The position numbers and the translations under genes are program-made. The notes below the pieces were generated by a model, which was not told the origin of the DNA, did no database searches, and saw nothing but the letters and a program-made list of their open reading frames with translations. Positions 34,718-45,200 of a stretch of DNA of 64,000 bases are shown here, in pieces (the stretch's first letter is position 1; each line of letters opens with the position of its first letter). This DNA comes from Curtobacterium sp. MCJR17_055 (lineage in GTDB: Bacteria > Actinomycetota > Actinomycetes > Actinomycetales > Microbacteriaceae): contig NZ_QKLF01000006.1 of assembly GCF_003224335.1 (NCBI RefSeq), positions 124,001-188,000 on the forward strand. Reading direction: 5' to 3'.

Positions 34718-36013
34718 ATGACGAGGAAGAACAGGTTCGCGGCGGCCATCGCCATCGCAGCCGGCACCGCACTGCTCGCCACGGGCTGCTCGAGCGGCGG
34801 AGCCGCCGACGACGGCGACGGCAAGGTCACGATGACCTTCTGGCACAACTCCACCACCGGCCCCGGCAAGGCCTACTGGGAGGACACCGTCAAGGCGTTC
34901 GAGGCGAAGAACCCGAACGTGACGGTCAAGATCCAGGCGATCCAGAACGAGGACCTGGACGGCAAGCTCCAGACCGCGCTCAACTCCGGCGACGGCCCCG
35001 ACGTGTTCCTGCAGCGCGGTGGCGGCAAGCTCAACGCGATGATCAACGCCGGGCAGCTGCTCGACATCAAGGACTCGATCAGCGCCGACGCGAAGAAGTC
35101 GATCAGCGCCGGGACCTTCTCGGGCTACGACGCGAAGGACGGCACCTACGCGATGCCCGTCGCCGTGCTCCCCGAGGGCATCTGGTACAGCCAGGACCTC
35201 TTCGAGAAGGCCGGCATCGAGGGCACCCCCACCACGATGGACGAGCTCAACGAGGACATCGCCAAGCTCAAGGACTCGGGTGTCGACCCCGTCGCCGTCG
35301 GTGCGAAGGACGCCTGGCCGGCCGCGCACTGGTACTACAACTTCGCCCTCCGCGCCTGCAGCGAGAAGACCCTGACCGGTGCCGCCGAGTCGTTGAAGTT
35401 CGACGACAAGTGCTGGACCGAAGCCGGCAAGCAGCTCGAGGACTTCAACGACACGAAGCCGTTCAACAAGGGCTTCCTGACCACCGCCGCTCAGCAGGGC
35501 GCGGGGAGCTCCGCGGGTCTGCTCGCCAACCACAAGGCGGCCATGGAACTCATGGGCGCGTGGGACCCGGGCGTGATCTCCTCGCTCACCCCGGACGCCA
35601 AGCCGCTGCCCGACCTCGGCTGGTTCCCGTTCCCCGCGGTCGAGGGTGGCAAGGGTGACCCGAAGTCGATGATGGGTGGCGTCGACGGCTACTCCTGCAC
35701 GGCGCAGGCCCCGAAGAAGGCGTGCACCGACTTCCTCAACTTCATCGTGCAGAAGGACAACCAGGAGGGCTACTACAAGGCCTTCCAGGCGATCCCCGTC
35801 AACCAGGACGCACAGTCCGTCGTGTCGGAGCCGTACCTGAAGTCGGCCCTGGCCGCCTACAAGGAAGCCCCGTTCGTCTCGCAGTACCTCGACACCCTGT
35901 ACGGCCAGAACGTCGGCAACGCGCTGAACACCAGCGTCGTGGACGTCCTCGCCGGCAAGGGGACCGCGAAGGACATCGTCACCACCACCAACCAGGCTGC
36001 GGCCAAGGGCTGA
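34718..36013 (+). CDS. Extracellular sugar-binding lipoprotein (CUT1, Sec-exported)
   Basis: Solute receptor of 431 residues. The Sec-type signal MTRKNRFAAAIAIAAGTALL ends at the lipobox LATGC with Cys24. The mature protein has the family 1 fold: VTMTFWHNSTTGPGKAYWEDTVKAFEAKNPNVTVKI and GDGPDVFLQRGGGKLNAMINAGQLLDI. Unlike the binding protein at 8503 it has no twin-arginine motif, so the two importers use different export routes. It is first in a four-gene operon with permeases and a GH3 enzyme; the expected ligands are xylo- or gluco-oligosaccharides. Confidence 0.94.
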   Translation: MTRKNRFAAAIAIAAGTALLATGCSSGGAADDGDGKVTMTFWHNSTTGPGKAYWEDTVKAFEAKNPNVTVKIQAIQNEDLDGKLQTALNSGDGPDVFLQRGGGKLNAMINAGQLLDIKDSISADAKKSISAGTFSGYDAKDGTYAMPVAVLPEGIWYSQDLFEKAGIEGTPTTMDELNEDIAKLKDSGVDPVAVGAKDAWPAAHWYYNFALRACSEKTLTGAAESLKFDDKCWTEAGKQLEDFNDTKPFNKGFLTTAAQQGAGSSAGLLANHKAAMELMGAWDPGVISSLTPDAKPLPDLGWFPFPAVEGGKGDPKSMMGGVDGYSCTAQAPKKACTDFLNFIVQKDNQEGYYKAFQAIPVNQDAQSVVSEPYLKSALAAYKEAPFVSQYLDTLYGQNVGNALNTSVVDVLAGKGTAKDIVTTTNQAAAKG

Positions 36014-36015
36014 CC

Positions 36016-37047
36016 ATGACCCTCAACACCTCGCTCGGCACGACCCCGGCCACCGGGTCGGACGGCGCCGCGGGGTCCACGCCGGCGGGGAGCGGTGCGT
36101 CCAGCGCACCGCGCCCCGCCGGGCGTCGGCCCGCCAAGCGGCTCGCGGACTGGCGGCAGCGCGCGGAGATCGCCGTCCTCGCCGGTCCCGCCGTGATCGT
36201 CTTCGTGACGTTCGTCATCCTGCCCGTCGCCATGGCGGCGTACTACGGGTTCTTCAAGTGGCAGGGCTACGGCCCGCCCACCGACTTCGTCGGGTTGCAG
36301 AACTACCTCATCATCTTCCAGGACCAGGCCTTCCACTCGGTCCTCATGCACAACGGCTTCATCGTCGTGCTCTCCCTGGTGCTGCAGGGGCCGATCGCCA
36401 TCGTGCTCGCACTGCTGCTCAACCAGAAGATGCACGGCCGCGGACTCGTCCGCGTGCTCGTCTTCGTGCCGTACGTCATCTCCGAGGTCATCGTCGGCAC
36501 CGGGTGGAGCCTGCTCCTGCAGTCCAACGGCGCCGTCAACGACATGCTGCAGACGATCGGCCTCGGCGGCCTGCGGGCGGACTGGTTGTCCAACCCGGAC
36601 ATCGCCATCTGGACGCTGCTCGTGATCATCTCGTGGAAGTACATCGGCTTCGCGGTGATCCTGTTCCTCGCCGGTCTGCAGAGCATCCCCGAGGAGCTGT
36701 TCGAGGCGGCCGCTATCGACGGTGCCGGCTACTGGCAGATCCAGCGTCGCATCACCCTGCCGCTGCTCGGCCCGACGATCCGCATCTGGGCGTTCCTGTC
36801 CATCATCGGCTCGCTCCAGCTGTTCGACCTCGTCTACATCATCTGGGGGCAGTACATCGCCTCGACCGCCGGCACCTCGACGATGGCCACGTACATGGTC
36901 GGCAACGGGCGCAACTCCGGGAACTTCGGCTTCGGCAGCGCGGTCGCCGTCGTGATGTTCGTCATCTCCCTGGCCGTCGCGCTGATCTACCAGCACTTCG
37001 TGCTCCGCCGGGACACCGCGGGCGCGATCACCGAGAGGAAGAAGTGA
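36016..37047 (+). CDS. Sugar ABC transporter permease, MalF type
   Basis: Permease of 343 residues, starting 2 bp after the binding-protein stop. An Ala/Gly/Pro-rich cytoplasmic tail of about 45 residues precedes six helices (first: IAVLAGPAVIVFVTFVILPVAMAAYYGFF). EAA loop: EELFEAAAIDGAGYWQIQRRITLPLLGPTIR. The last codons overlap the next ATG by one base (TGATG). Confidence 0.95.
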   Translation: MTLNTSLGTTPATGSDGAAGSTPAGSGASSAPRPAGRRPAKRLADWRQRAEIAVLAGPAVIVFVTFVILPVAMAAYYGFFKWQGYGPPTDFVGLQNYLIIFQDQAFHSVLMHNGFIVVLSLVLQGPIAIVLALLLNQKMHGRGLVRVLVFVPYVISEVIVGTGWSLLLQSNGAVNDMLQTIGLGGLRADWLSNPDIAIWTLLVIISWKYIGFAVILFLAGLQSIPEELFEAAAIDGAGYWQIQRRITLPLLGPTIRIWAFLSIIGSLQLFDLVYIIWGQYIASTAGTSTMATYMVGNGRNSGNFGFGSAVAVVMFVISLAVALIYQHFVLRRDTAGAITERKK

Positions 37048-37928
37048 TGGCCACCACGAGCATCGTCGCCCCCGGGCGACGGGCGACACGGGAGCGCCGG
37101 TCGAGTGCGGCCATCGGTCGCGCAAACCCGCTCACCTACGTCGTGGCGATCCTGTTCGTCGCCGCCAACCTCGCCCCGGTGCTGTACATCGTGCTGGGCG
37201 GGTTCCGGACGAACTCGCAGATCACCACGAGCCCGGCGGGTCTGCCGGCGCCGTTCGAACTCGGCAACTACGGCTCGGTGCTGAGCAGCTCGATCTTCTG
37301 GCGTGAGCTCGGCAACTCGACGATCAGCGCCGTCGCCACCACCGCCGGTGTCGTCGTGCTCGGCCTGATGGTGAGCTACGTGCTCGCCCGCTACCGGTTC
37401 GCCGGCCGTGGCGCGCTCTACGCGCTGTTCGCCGCCGGCCTGATGTTCCCGATCACCGTCGCGATCACGCCGCTGTACCTGCTCATCAAGGACCTCGGTC
37501 TCACGAACAGCCTGGCCGGCGTGATCCTGCCGCAGATCGCCTTCGCCCTGCCGACGACGGTCATCATCCTGGTGCCGTTCCTCCGGGCCATCCCCGATGA
37601 GCTCGAGGAGGCCGCGTCCATCGACGGCGCCAGCCGCCTCGGCTTCTTCTTCCGGATGATCGTGCCGCTGTCCCTGCCCGGTGTCGTGACGGTCGGCATC
37701 CTGGCGTTCATCGCCAGCTGGAACAGCTACATCCTGCCGCTGTTCATCCTCAACAACGAGGGCAGCTACACCCTGCCGCTCGGTGTGCAGGCGTTCTCGT
37801 CGCAGTACTCGGTCGACACCGCCAAGGTGCTCGCGTTCACGTCCATGTCGATGATCCCCGCTCTCGTGTTCTTCACGATCTTCCAGCGTCGGATCGTCGG
37901 CGGGCTCACCGGGGCGGTCAAGGGATGA
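37047..37928 (+). CDS. Sugar ABC transporter permease, MalG type
   Basis: Partner permease of 293 residues with six helices (first: PLTYVVAILFVAANLAPVLYIVLGGF). EAA loop: DELEEAASIDGASRLGFFFRMIVPLSLPG. C-terminus RRIVGGLTGAVKG is typical. Its stop overlaps the ATG of the GH3 gene by 4 bp (ATGA). No ATP-binding subunit follows, so a shared MsiK-type ATPase encoded elsewhere must power it. Confidence 0.95.
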   Translation: MATTSIVAPGRRATRERRSSAAIGRANPLTYVVAILFVAANLAPVLYIVLGGFRTNSQITTSPAGLPAPFELGNYGSVLSSSIFWRELGNSTISAVATTAGVVVLGLMVSYVLARYRFAGRGALYALFAAGLMFPITVAITPLYLLIKDLGLTNSLAGVILPQIAFALPTTVIILVPFLRAIPDELEEAASIDGASRLGFFFRMIVPLSLPGVVTVGILAFIASWNSYILPLFILNNEGSYTLPLGVQAFSSQYSVDTAKVLAFTSMSMIPALVFFTIFQRRIVGGLTGAVKG

Positions 37929-40396
37929 CGATCACGAACCAGCCCCGGCACACGTCGGGGGACCGCGCCGTCGGCGCGGCCCGGACCGACCTGGCGGACC
38001 CGACCCCGGGCCTCCCGGCCGTCCCCGAGGTGAGCGACCGCGTCCGCGACCTGCTCGCCCGGATGACCCTCGAGGAGAAGGCGGCGCAGATCGTCGGCTA
38101 CTGGCTCGACCAGAACGGCGTCGTCGCCCCCATGCAGGGCGAGATGGCGGCCGCGCAGGACGCCCAGGCGACCCTGCCGGAGGTCACCCGCGACGGCATC
38201 GGGCACTACACCCGCGTCTACGGGACCCGACCGGTCGACGCCGAGGAGCGAGCCGCGTGGCTCTGGCAGGAGCAGCGGCGCCTGAAGCGGGAGACCCGCC
38301 TCGGCATCCCCGCGCTCGTGCACGAGGAGTGCCTCACCGGGCTCGCCGCGTGGAAGGCCGCGACCTTCCCGACCCCGCTCGCGTGGGGTGCGTCGTTCGA
38401 CCCGGAGCTCGTCGAGCAGGTCGGCCGCGCCATCGGCGACTCGATGCGCGAACTCGGCATCCACCAGGGCCTCGCCCCGGTGCTCGACGTCATCCGGGAC
38501 CCCCGCTGGGGTCGGGTGGACGAGTGCATCGCCGAGGACCCGTACCTCGTCGGGACCGTCGGCACCGCCTACGTCCGCGGACTGCAGGACGCCGGTGTGC
38601 ACGCCACGCTGAAGCACTTCCTCGGCTACTCGTCATCGCGGGGTGGACGGAACCACGGACCGGTGTCCGCCGGGCCGCGGGAGATCCGCGACGTGTTCCT
38701 GCCGCCGTTCGAGATGGCACTGCTCGACGGGAACGCCCGTTCGGTCATGAACTCGTACACCGAGACCGACGGTGTCCCGATGGCGGCCAGCCCCGAGTAC
38801 CTGACCGGGGTGCTCCGTGAGCAGCTCGGCTTCGACGGCACCGTCGTCGCGGACTACTTCGCGGTCGCCTTCCTCGAGGTCATGCACGCCGTCGCCGCCG
38901 ACCGTGGGGAAGCGGCAGCGCTCGCCCTCGATGCCGGCATCGACGTCGAGCTGCCCACCGGTGACGCGTACCTGCGGCCGCTCGTCGACCGGGTGCGGTC
39001 CGGGCAGTTCGACGAGGCGTTCGTCGACCGTGCCGTCCTCCGTGCGCTCGCGCAGAAGGAGGCACTCGGCCTGCTCGACGCAGACGCGTACGAGGACGAG
39101 CCGCCCACCGGGGTCGACCTCGACTCGCCGCGGCACCAGGCCCTCGCCCGACGGCTCGCCGAGGAATCGGTCGTGCTGCTCGCCAACGACGGCGTGCTCC
39201 CGGTCCGGCGGACACCGCGCTCCGTCGCGGTCATCGGCCCGAACGCCGACCGGGCCGAGGCCCTGCAGGGCTGCTACTCGTTCGCGAACCACGTCCTGGC
39301 CGCGCACCCCGGGCTGCCGCTCGGGTTCTCCATCCCGACGGTCGCCGAGGCACTGACCGACGCGCTCGCCGGCGCATCGGTCCGTGTCGTCGAGGGCTGC
39401 ACGGTCGAGGGGGAGGACCGGACCGGCATCGCCGCTGCCGTCTCCGCCGCTGCCGACGCCGACCTCGCGGTCGTCGTCGTCGGCGACCAGGCCGGCCTCT
39501 TCGGGCGCGGCACCGTCGGCGAGGGCAACGACTCCGAGTCGCTCGACCTGCCCGGCGTGCAGCGCGACCTGGTGGAGGCCGTGGTCGCCACCGGCACGCC
39601 GGTCGTCCTGGTGCTCCTCACCGGCCGCCCGTACGCGATCAGCTGGGCGCTCGACGGGGACCAGCCCCGTCCGGCGGCGGTGCTGCAGGCGTTCTTCCCC
39701 GGCGAGGGCGGCGGACTCGCGATCGCCGACGTCGTCACCGGGCGGGTGAACCCCTCCGGTCGCCTGCCGGTCTCGCTGCCCCGGTCCGCGGGGGCGCAGC
39801 CGTACTCGTACCTGCACCCGGTGCTCGGTGGTCCGTCGGACGTCACCGCGACCGACTCCACGCCGGTCCGGCCGTTCGGCTTCGGCCTGTCCTACGCGTC
39901 CTTCGCGTACTCGGACCTGGTCGTCGACGGCTCGGTGCAGGCCGGGGGCACCTTCACCGCGAGCGTCACCGTCACGAACACCAGCTCGGTCGCGGGTGGG
40001 CACGTCGTGCAGCTGTTCGGGCGTGATGTGCACGGCTCGGTCACACGGCCGGTCGTGCAGTTGCTCGGCTACGCGCGCGTCGAACTCGACGCGGGCGAGA
40101 CCGTCCGGCTCGCGTTCACGGTGCCCACCACGCGTCTGGCGTTCAGCGACCGGCGCATGGTCCGGATCGTCGAGCCCGGTGACGTGGAGGTGTGGGTCGG
40201 CTCGCACGCGGCGGCCTCTGCTTCCGTCGCGGACGTCGATGCGTCGACCGGCGGCGCGATCGTCAACGAACGAGCGACCGCGGCGCGGACGGTGCCCGGC
40301 ACGGCGACTCCGCGAGCGCGTCTCGCGGTCGAGGGGCCGGTCCACGAGGTGACGACCCGCGACGCGCGACTGGTCACCTGGGAGGTCGTCGGCTGA
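37925..40396 (+). CDS. GH3 beta-glucosidase/beta-xylosidase
   Basis: Cytoplasmic exo-beta-glycosidase of 823 residues with the full three-domain GH3 plan: TIM barrel, alpha/beta sandwich and C-terminal fibronectin-III-like domain (TFTASVTVTNTSSVAGGHVVQLFGRD). LGIPALVHEECLTG binds the glycone and GFDGTVVADYFAV carries the nucleophile Asp310. VVVVGDQAGLFGRGTVGEGNDSESLDLPGVQ supplies the second-domain acid/base loop. No signal peptide. It is coupled to the importer, so it cleaves the transported oligosaccharides; with the GH10 gene nearby beta-xylosidase activity is likely, beta-glucosidase possible. Confidence 0.94.
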   Translation: MTITNQPRHTSGDRAVGAARTDLADPTPGLPAVPEVSDRVRDLLARMTLEEKAAQIVGYWLDQNGVVAPMQGEMAAAQDAQATLPEVTRDGIGHYTRVYGTRPVDAEERAAWLWQEQRRLKRETRLGIPALVHEECLTGLAAWKAATFPTPLAWGASFDPELVEQVGRAIGDSMRELGIHQGLAPVLDVIRDPRWGRVDECIAEDPYLVGTVGTAYVRGLQDAGVHATLKHFLGYSSSRGGRNHGPVSAGPREIRDVFLPPFEMALLDGNARSVMNSYTETDGVPMAASPEYLTGVLREQLGFDGTVVADYFAVAFLEVMHAVAADRGEAAALALDAGIDVELPTGDAYLRPLVDRVRSGQFDEAFVDRAVLRALAQKEALGLLDADAYEDEPPTGVDLDSPRHQALARRLAEESVVLLANDGVLPVRRTPRSVAVIGPNADRAEALQGCYSFANHVLAAHPGLPLGFSIPTVAEALTDALAGASVRVVEGCTVEGEDRTGIAAAVSAAADADLAVVVVGDQAGLFGRGTVGEGNDSESLDLPGVQRDLVEAVVATGTPVVLVLLTGRPYAISWALDGDQPRPAAVLQAFFPGEGGGLAIADVVTGRVNPSGRLPVSLPRSAGAQPYSYLHPVLGGPSDVTATDSTPVRPFGFGLSYASFAYSDLVVDGSVQAGGTFTASVTVTNTSSVAGGHVVQLFGRDVHGSVTRPVVQLLGYARVELDAGETVRLAFTVPTTRLAFSDRRMVRIVEPGDVEVWVGSHAAASASVADVDASTGGAIVNERATAARTVPGTATPRARLAVEGPVHEVTTRDARLVTWEVVG

Positions 40397-40440
40397 CGGG
40401 GAACCAGCCGGAGACGCCCGCCGCGGGGAGCGCGGTGCGT

Positions 40441-40484
40441 CGGACGGGAGGCCCGTGACCAGTCGGTCGCGGGCCTCCCGTCCG
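40441..40484. terminator. Hairpin terminator, GGACGGGAGG family
   Basis: Perfect 15-bp arms, CGGACGGGAGGCCCG (40441-40455) and CGGGCCTCCCGTCCG (40470-40484), with a nested GACC/GGTC stem in the loop. It follows the GH3 stop by 45 bp. Confidence 0.82.
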
Positions 40485-40717
40485 TCGTGTCCCCTGCACG
40501 GTCCGCGCCTGGCGACGGCCCTCGGGCTACGGTCTGCGAACGGTGTCGCTCGGCGCGGAGCGCCCGCCGGCCGCCCGCCCTGGGTGGCGCGGAAGCAGCG
40601 CTGCCGATGGCGACCGGCGGGATGACGGCGGGCTCCATCGCCCTCGGGCTGGGTGTCCAGCTGTGGGCGTCGGCGTGGGGGTGTCGCGGGGTCTGCGCGG
40701 GGACCGGGCGCCGGTCG
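40485..40717. other. Gene-free stretch between convergent genes
   Basis: Between the GH3 operon terminator and the stop of the membrane-protein gene no reading frame has convincing features. A short forward frame with a hydrophobic start (MTAGSIALGLGVQLWASAWG) has no supporting ribosome binding site and then runs antisense to the next gene. No repeat or RNA structure was recognised. Confidence 0.5.
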
Positions 40718-41056
40718 TCAGACCGCGCGCAGGGCGATCTGGACCGCGACGACGAACGGGAGGACCCCGAGCGCCGCGGAGGCGGCCGCGAGCCAGATCG
40801 CAGCGGTCCGACCGGGGACCCGACGGAGACCGACCGCGACGGCCACCGCGACGAGGGCGAGCGGGAAGGTGCACAGCGTCGCCCGCGCCGGCCACGCCCA
40901 CGGTGCCCAGGCTCGTTCGCTCTCGTACGGCGCATCGATCGACGCCACGAGCCCGACGATGACGACGACGGTCTCGAAGCCGGGCGGCACCGCGATGAGG
41001 ACGTCGCGCAGCACACGCCACCGGTCCGGCCGATGGACTCGTGGTTCCTCCCCCAT
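40718..41056 (-). CDS. Small membrane protein, unknown
   Basis: Protein of 112 residues with three hydrophobic segments: FETVVVIVGLVASID, ATLCTFPLALVAVAVAVGL and AAIWLAAASAALGVLPFVVAVQIAL. The N-terminus is charged and contains the Arg-rich RVHRPDRWRVLRDVL. No family was recognised. It stands alone between the GH3 operon and a convergent-free YbaK-type gene, 117 bp upstream of that gene in the opposite direction. Confidence 0.6.
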   Translation of the reverse strand: MGEEPRVHRPDRWRVLRDVLIAVPPGFETVVVIVGLVASIDAPYESERAWAPWAWPARATLCTFPLALVAVAVAVGLRRVPGRTAAIWLAAASAALGVLPFVVAVQIALRAV

Positions 41057-41173
41057 GTCGCGAGGCTACCCGCCGTCCGTGCCCGTGCGTCCCCGGGCGT
41101 CCGCACGGGCTGTCCGCTGCGGACGGGTCGACTCCTGACCAGTCGCGGTGGTTCCCGTCCCTAGGGTGGGGGG

Positions 41174-41788
41174 ATGCCCACGCTGAACCGCATGCCCGTC
41201 CTGCTCGCCACCGGCTCGATCGCCATCCCGGTCGCGGAGGCCCTGGTCGCCCTGCCGTTCGAGGTGCTGCAACGCATCGAGGCCGCGCCGATCGACCCCG
41301 AGCTCGCCGACACCGCGGCGTTCTCCGAGGCGTACGGCTTCCCGGTCGCGGGCGGCGCGAACTGCATCGTCGTCGCGGGCAAGCGGGGTGACACCGTGAC
41401 GTACGCGGCCTGCGTCGTGCTCGCCTCCACGAAGCTCGACGTGAACCGCACCGTGAAGGGGTTGCTCGGCGCCCGGAAGGTCAGCTTCGCGCCGATGGAG
41501 GACGCCGTGGAGCGCACCGGCATGGAGTACGGCGGGATCACCCCGATCGGGCTGCCCGCCGACTGGTCCGTGTACGTCGACGCACGGGTACTCGAGGCGC
41601 CCGAGGTCGTCATCGGTGCGGGCGTGCGCGGGGCGAAGCTGTTCCTGCCCGGTGCGGTGCTCGCCGCGTTGCCCCGGGTCGAGGTCGTCGAGGGGCTCGC
41701 GGTCGAACCCGCCGCCGACGCCGACGCGGCCGATGTCGATGCCGATGCCGACGCAGGCACCGGTACGGGCTCCGAGCAGGTCGGCTGA
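41174..41788 (+). CDS. YbaK/ProX-type aminoacyl-tRNA deacylase
   Basis: Trans-editing domain protein of 204 residues that probably removes a wrong amino acid from tRNA. The YbaK fold is seen from CIVVAGKRGDTVTYAACVVLASTKLDVNRTVKGLLGARKVSFAPMEDAVERTGMEYGGITPIGLP to VYVDARVLEAPEVVIGAGVRGAKLFLP. The Lys in TKLDVNR and the GGITPIGL loop are expected active-site landmarks. The C-terminal tail is a repetitive Ala/Asp run (ADADAADVDADADAG), probably disordered. Which tRNA it edits is unknown. Confidence 0.82.
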   Translation: MPTLNRMPVLLATGSIAIPVAEALVALPFEVLQRIEAAPIDPELADTAAFSEAYGFPVAGGANCIVVAGKRGDTVTYAACVVLASTKLDVNRTVKGLLGARKVSFAPMEDAVERTGMEYGGITPIGLPADWSVYVDARVLEAPEVVIGAGVRGAKLFLPGAVLAALPRVEVVEGLAVEPAADADAADVDADADAGTGTGSEQVG

Positions 41789-41798
41789 CGACTCGCGG

Positions 41799-42182
41799 TC
41801 AGTCCTGCGGTCGGACCAGGCAGAACGGGTGCCCGGCCGGGTCGAGGTAGACGCGGAACGTGTCCGTCCCCTCGCCGGTCGCGGCCGCTCCGATCGCCAG
41901 CACGGCTCGCTCGCCCGCGTCGAGGTCGTCGACCTTGACGTCGAGGTGGGCCTGCTGCGGCACGTCCTGCCCGGGCCACACCGGCGCTCGGTAGTCGTCG
42001 ACCCGTTGGAAGGCGAGCAGGGGGCGGTGCCCGGCGAACGGCAGGGTGACCTCCACCCACTCGTCGTCCGGGGTGAGCGTCTCGGCCTCCTCGACGACGC
42101 CCCCGAGGAGCTCGGCGTAGAAGCGGGCGAGGGCCGCGGGGTCCGGGCAGTCGAGGACGACGACGTCGAGTGAGCCGATCAT
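41799..42182 (-). CDS. VOC/glyoxalase-fold protein
   Basis: Small protein of 127 residues in the vicinal-oxygen-chelate superfamily, with the usual two beta-alpha-beta-beta-beta halves: GSLDVVVLDCPDPAALARFYAELLGG and AHLDVKVDDLDAGERAVLAIGA...FRVYLDPAGHPFCLVRP. Metal positions differ from true glyoxalase I, so it is assigned only as a VOC protein, possibly involved in resistance or in an unknown dioxygenase/isomerase reaction. ATG 42182 fits family length. Tail to tail with the YbaK-type gene, 10 bp apart. Confidence 0.85.
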   Translation of the reverse strand: MIGSLDVVVLDCPDPAALARFYAELLGGVVEEAETLTPDDEWVEVTLPFAGHRPLLAFQRVDDYRAPVWPGQDVPQQAHLDVKVDDLDAGERAVLAIGAAATGEGTDTFRVYLDPAGHPFCLVRPQD

Positions 42183-42223
42183 GGCGGTCACCGTAGTCCT
42201 CGTGGGCAGGAGCCGTCCTCCGG

Positions 42224-45200
42224 TCAGCGTGAGGCCGCGGTGAGGGCCTTCGTGATCCGCTGCAGGGAGACGGTCTCGGCGGTGCCGAGCTCCTGCGCGA
42301 ACAGGCTGAGGCGGAACTCCTCGAGCATCCACCGGGCGTGCACGAGCTCCGGGTGCGACCCCACGACCGGCGGGAACGCGCCCCCGGCCTCGACGTAGCG
42401 ATCGGTCGCGCCGGTGACCTCGCGCATCCAGCCGGCGTCCCGGCCGGGGTTCTGCAGGAGCTTCGTCACCCGGGCCTCGATGCCCTGCAGGTACACGCGG
42501 ATGCGTCGCAGCCGGTCGAGTCCGGCGACCGAGACGAACCCGGCGGACACCAAGCGTTCCATCTGCTGGCGCATGTCCGACAGGGCCGGCAGCAGCGCCA
42601 TGTTCGTGGCCTGCTTCAGCGCCCGCTCGGCGTTCCGCTGCGCCGTGAGGACGGCCGCGACCTCGGACACGGCGGTGAACATCGTGTCGACGACCGTCGC
42701 GGAGACCGCATCCCGGACCTGCTCGAACGCTGCCCGGGTGAAGACGAGACCGTCCGGGTGGGTCCGGCGGATCCCGGCGTCGACCACGGCGGCCAGGACG
42801 TCGTCGAACAGCGCCGACGTGGACGGGTAGGGACTCGCGGCGAGGGCGAGCTTCTCCTGCGCGGTGAGGTGCTGCTGGATGTAGGAGACGGGGGACGGCA
42901 CAGCGAGCATGACGAGTCGCCGCACCCCCGCGGGCATCTGGACGGCGCGGTCTCCCGGCGTCGCGAGGAGCTGCACGCCGACGGTCGCCTTCGGCCCGCT
43001 GCCCTCCTCGACGAGTGCCGGGTAGGCGCGGATGACCCCACCGGCCTGCTTCGTGTCGAGCACCTCGGGCAGGTCCTCGTCCGGCCAAGCGGTCAGGCCG
43101 GACCGTTCGATGCGGCGGCCCGAGCCGGCGTCCGCGACCCGGGACGAGCCTCCCGGCCGGCCCTGCCGCTGCGTGGCGGCGGCGACGCTCTGCTGCGTGC
43201 GGTCCTTGAGCTTGGTCTGCAGGGCGGCGAGGTCCTTGCCGGCCTCGACCCGGCGTCCGCGTTCGTCGACGACCGCGTACGTCGGCAACAGGTGCGCGGG
43301 CACCCGCGACATGTCGAAGTCGGACTCGGAGACGGGCACGTGCACGAGCCGCTGGATCGTCTTCGCCAGGGTCGCGCGGAAGCTCTCGGTCGGCGTCGTC
43401 GGGGCGTCGTCCGGCAGCTCGGCGACGATCTTCTCCGCCCAGTCCGCGGCCGGGACGACGTTCTTGCGGATCTGCTTCGGCAGCGCCTTGATGAGCGCGG
43501 TGACGAGTTCCTTCCGGAGCCCGCGGACCTGCCAGTCGAAGCCCTCTTCCCGCATGCGCGGCAGGACGGCGAGCGGCACCTGAACGCTGACGCCGTCGTC
43601 CTCGGCGCCGGGCTCGAAGCGGTAGCGGACGGCGAGGCGCTGGTCGCCGCTCCGCCACTGGGTCGGGTACTCGGCGTCGTCCTCAGCGGCGGATGCGGCG
43701 GACTCGTCGAGGAGGTCCTCGCGGCGCATCGTGAGGAGGTCGGGCTGGTCGCGGCGCGTCCTGCGCCACCAGCCTTCGAAGTCGCGGGTCGTGGCGACCT
43801 CGGCGGGGATGCGGGCGTCGTAGAACTCGACGACCGTCTCGTCGTCGAGCAGGATGTCCCGCCGTCGGGTCCGCTCCTCGAGCTGTTCGAGTTCACGCCG
43901 GAGCTTCCGGTTCGCGCGGTCGAACGCCTGCTGCGAGTCCCATTCACCCTCGACCAGGGCGTGCCGGATGAACAGCTCCCGCGAGTGCACCGGGTCGATC
44001 CGGTTGTACTGCACCCGACGTCGCTGGACGATCGGCACACCGAACAGCGTGACGCGCTCGAACGCGACGACCGCGCCCTGCTTCTTCTCCCAGTGCGGTT
44101 CGCCGTAGGTGCGCTTGAGCAGGTCACCCGCCAGGGGCTCCACCCACGCTGGGTCGATGCGTGCGACGGTCCGGGCGAACAGACGGCTGGTCTCGACGAG
44201 TTCGGCGGCCATCACCGCGTCCGGCTGCTTCTTCGCGAGCACGCTGCCCGGGAACACCACGAAGCGGGTGTTCCGCGAACCGAGGTAGTCGCGCTTCTCA
44301 CGGTCGCGCAGGCCGATCTGGCTGAGGAGCCCGGCGAGCAACGCGCGGTGGACCGAGTCGGGGTCGTCCTTGCGCTCCTTGCCGACGTGGATCCCGACCT
44401 GCTTCGCCGCCCGCGAGAGCTGGCGGTACAGGTCCTGCCACTCGCGGATGCGGAGGTGGTTGAGGAACTCCGCCTTGCACATCCGGCGGAACGCGCTCGA
44501 GGACAGTTCCTCCTGCTTCTCCTCCAGGTGGTTCCAGAGGCCGAGCAGGGTCAGGAAGTCGCTGGTGGGGTCGGCGAAGCGCGCGTGCAGCTGGTCGGCC
44601 TGCGCGCGCTTCTCGAGTGGACGCTCACGCGGGTCCTGGATGCTCAGGGCCGAGACGATGGCGATGACCTCCCGGCCGACGCCCTGCCGGCTCGCCTCGA
44701 GCACCATCCGACCCAGGCGGGGGTCGATCGGCAGCCGCGTCAGCTGCTTGCCCGTCTTCGTGATGGCGCCGGCCGTGTCGACGGCGCGGAGTTCCCGCAG
44801 CAGGTCGAGGCCGTCCTTCACGCCGCGCGAGTCCGGCGGCTGCAGGAACGGGAACGACTCGATGTCACCGAAGCCGAGGGAGATCATCTGCAGGATGACG
44901 GCGGCCAGGTTCGTCCGGAGGATCTCCGGGTCGGTGTACTCGGGACGACGGTCGAAGTCGTCCTCCGAGTACAGGCGGATCGCGATGCCCGCGCTCGTGC
45001 GGCCGGCTCGACCGGAGCGCTGGTTCGCGGACGCCTGCGAGATCGCCTCGATCGGCAGTCGCTGCACCTTGGCGCGGGGGGAGTACCGCGAGATGCGGGC
45101 CGTCCCGGTGTCGATGACGTACTTGATGCCGGGAACCGTCAGGGAGGTCTCGGCGACGTTCGTCGCGAGCACCACCCGACGGCGGACGCCCGGCGTCGTC

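Noticed and set aside
30583..40396. Calling the locus strictly xylan-specific
   Set aside because: GH10 supports xylan, but the GH3 sequence alone cannot separate glucosidase from xylosidase and the second LacI and importer form a separate transcription unit, so the specificity is kept open.
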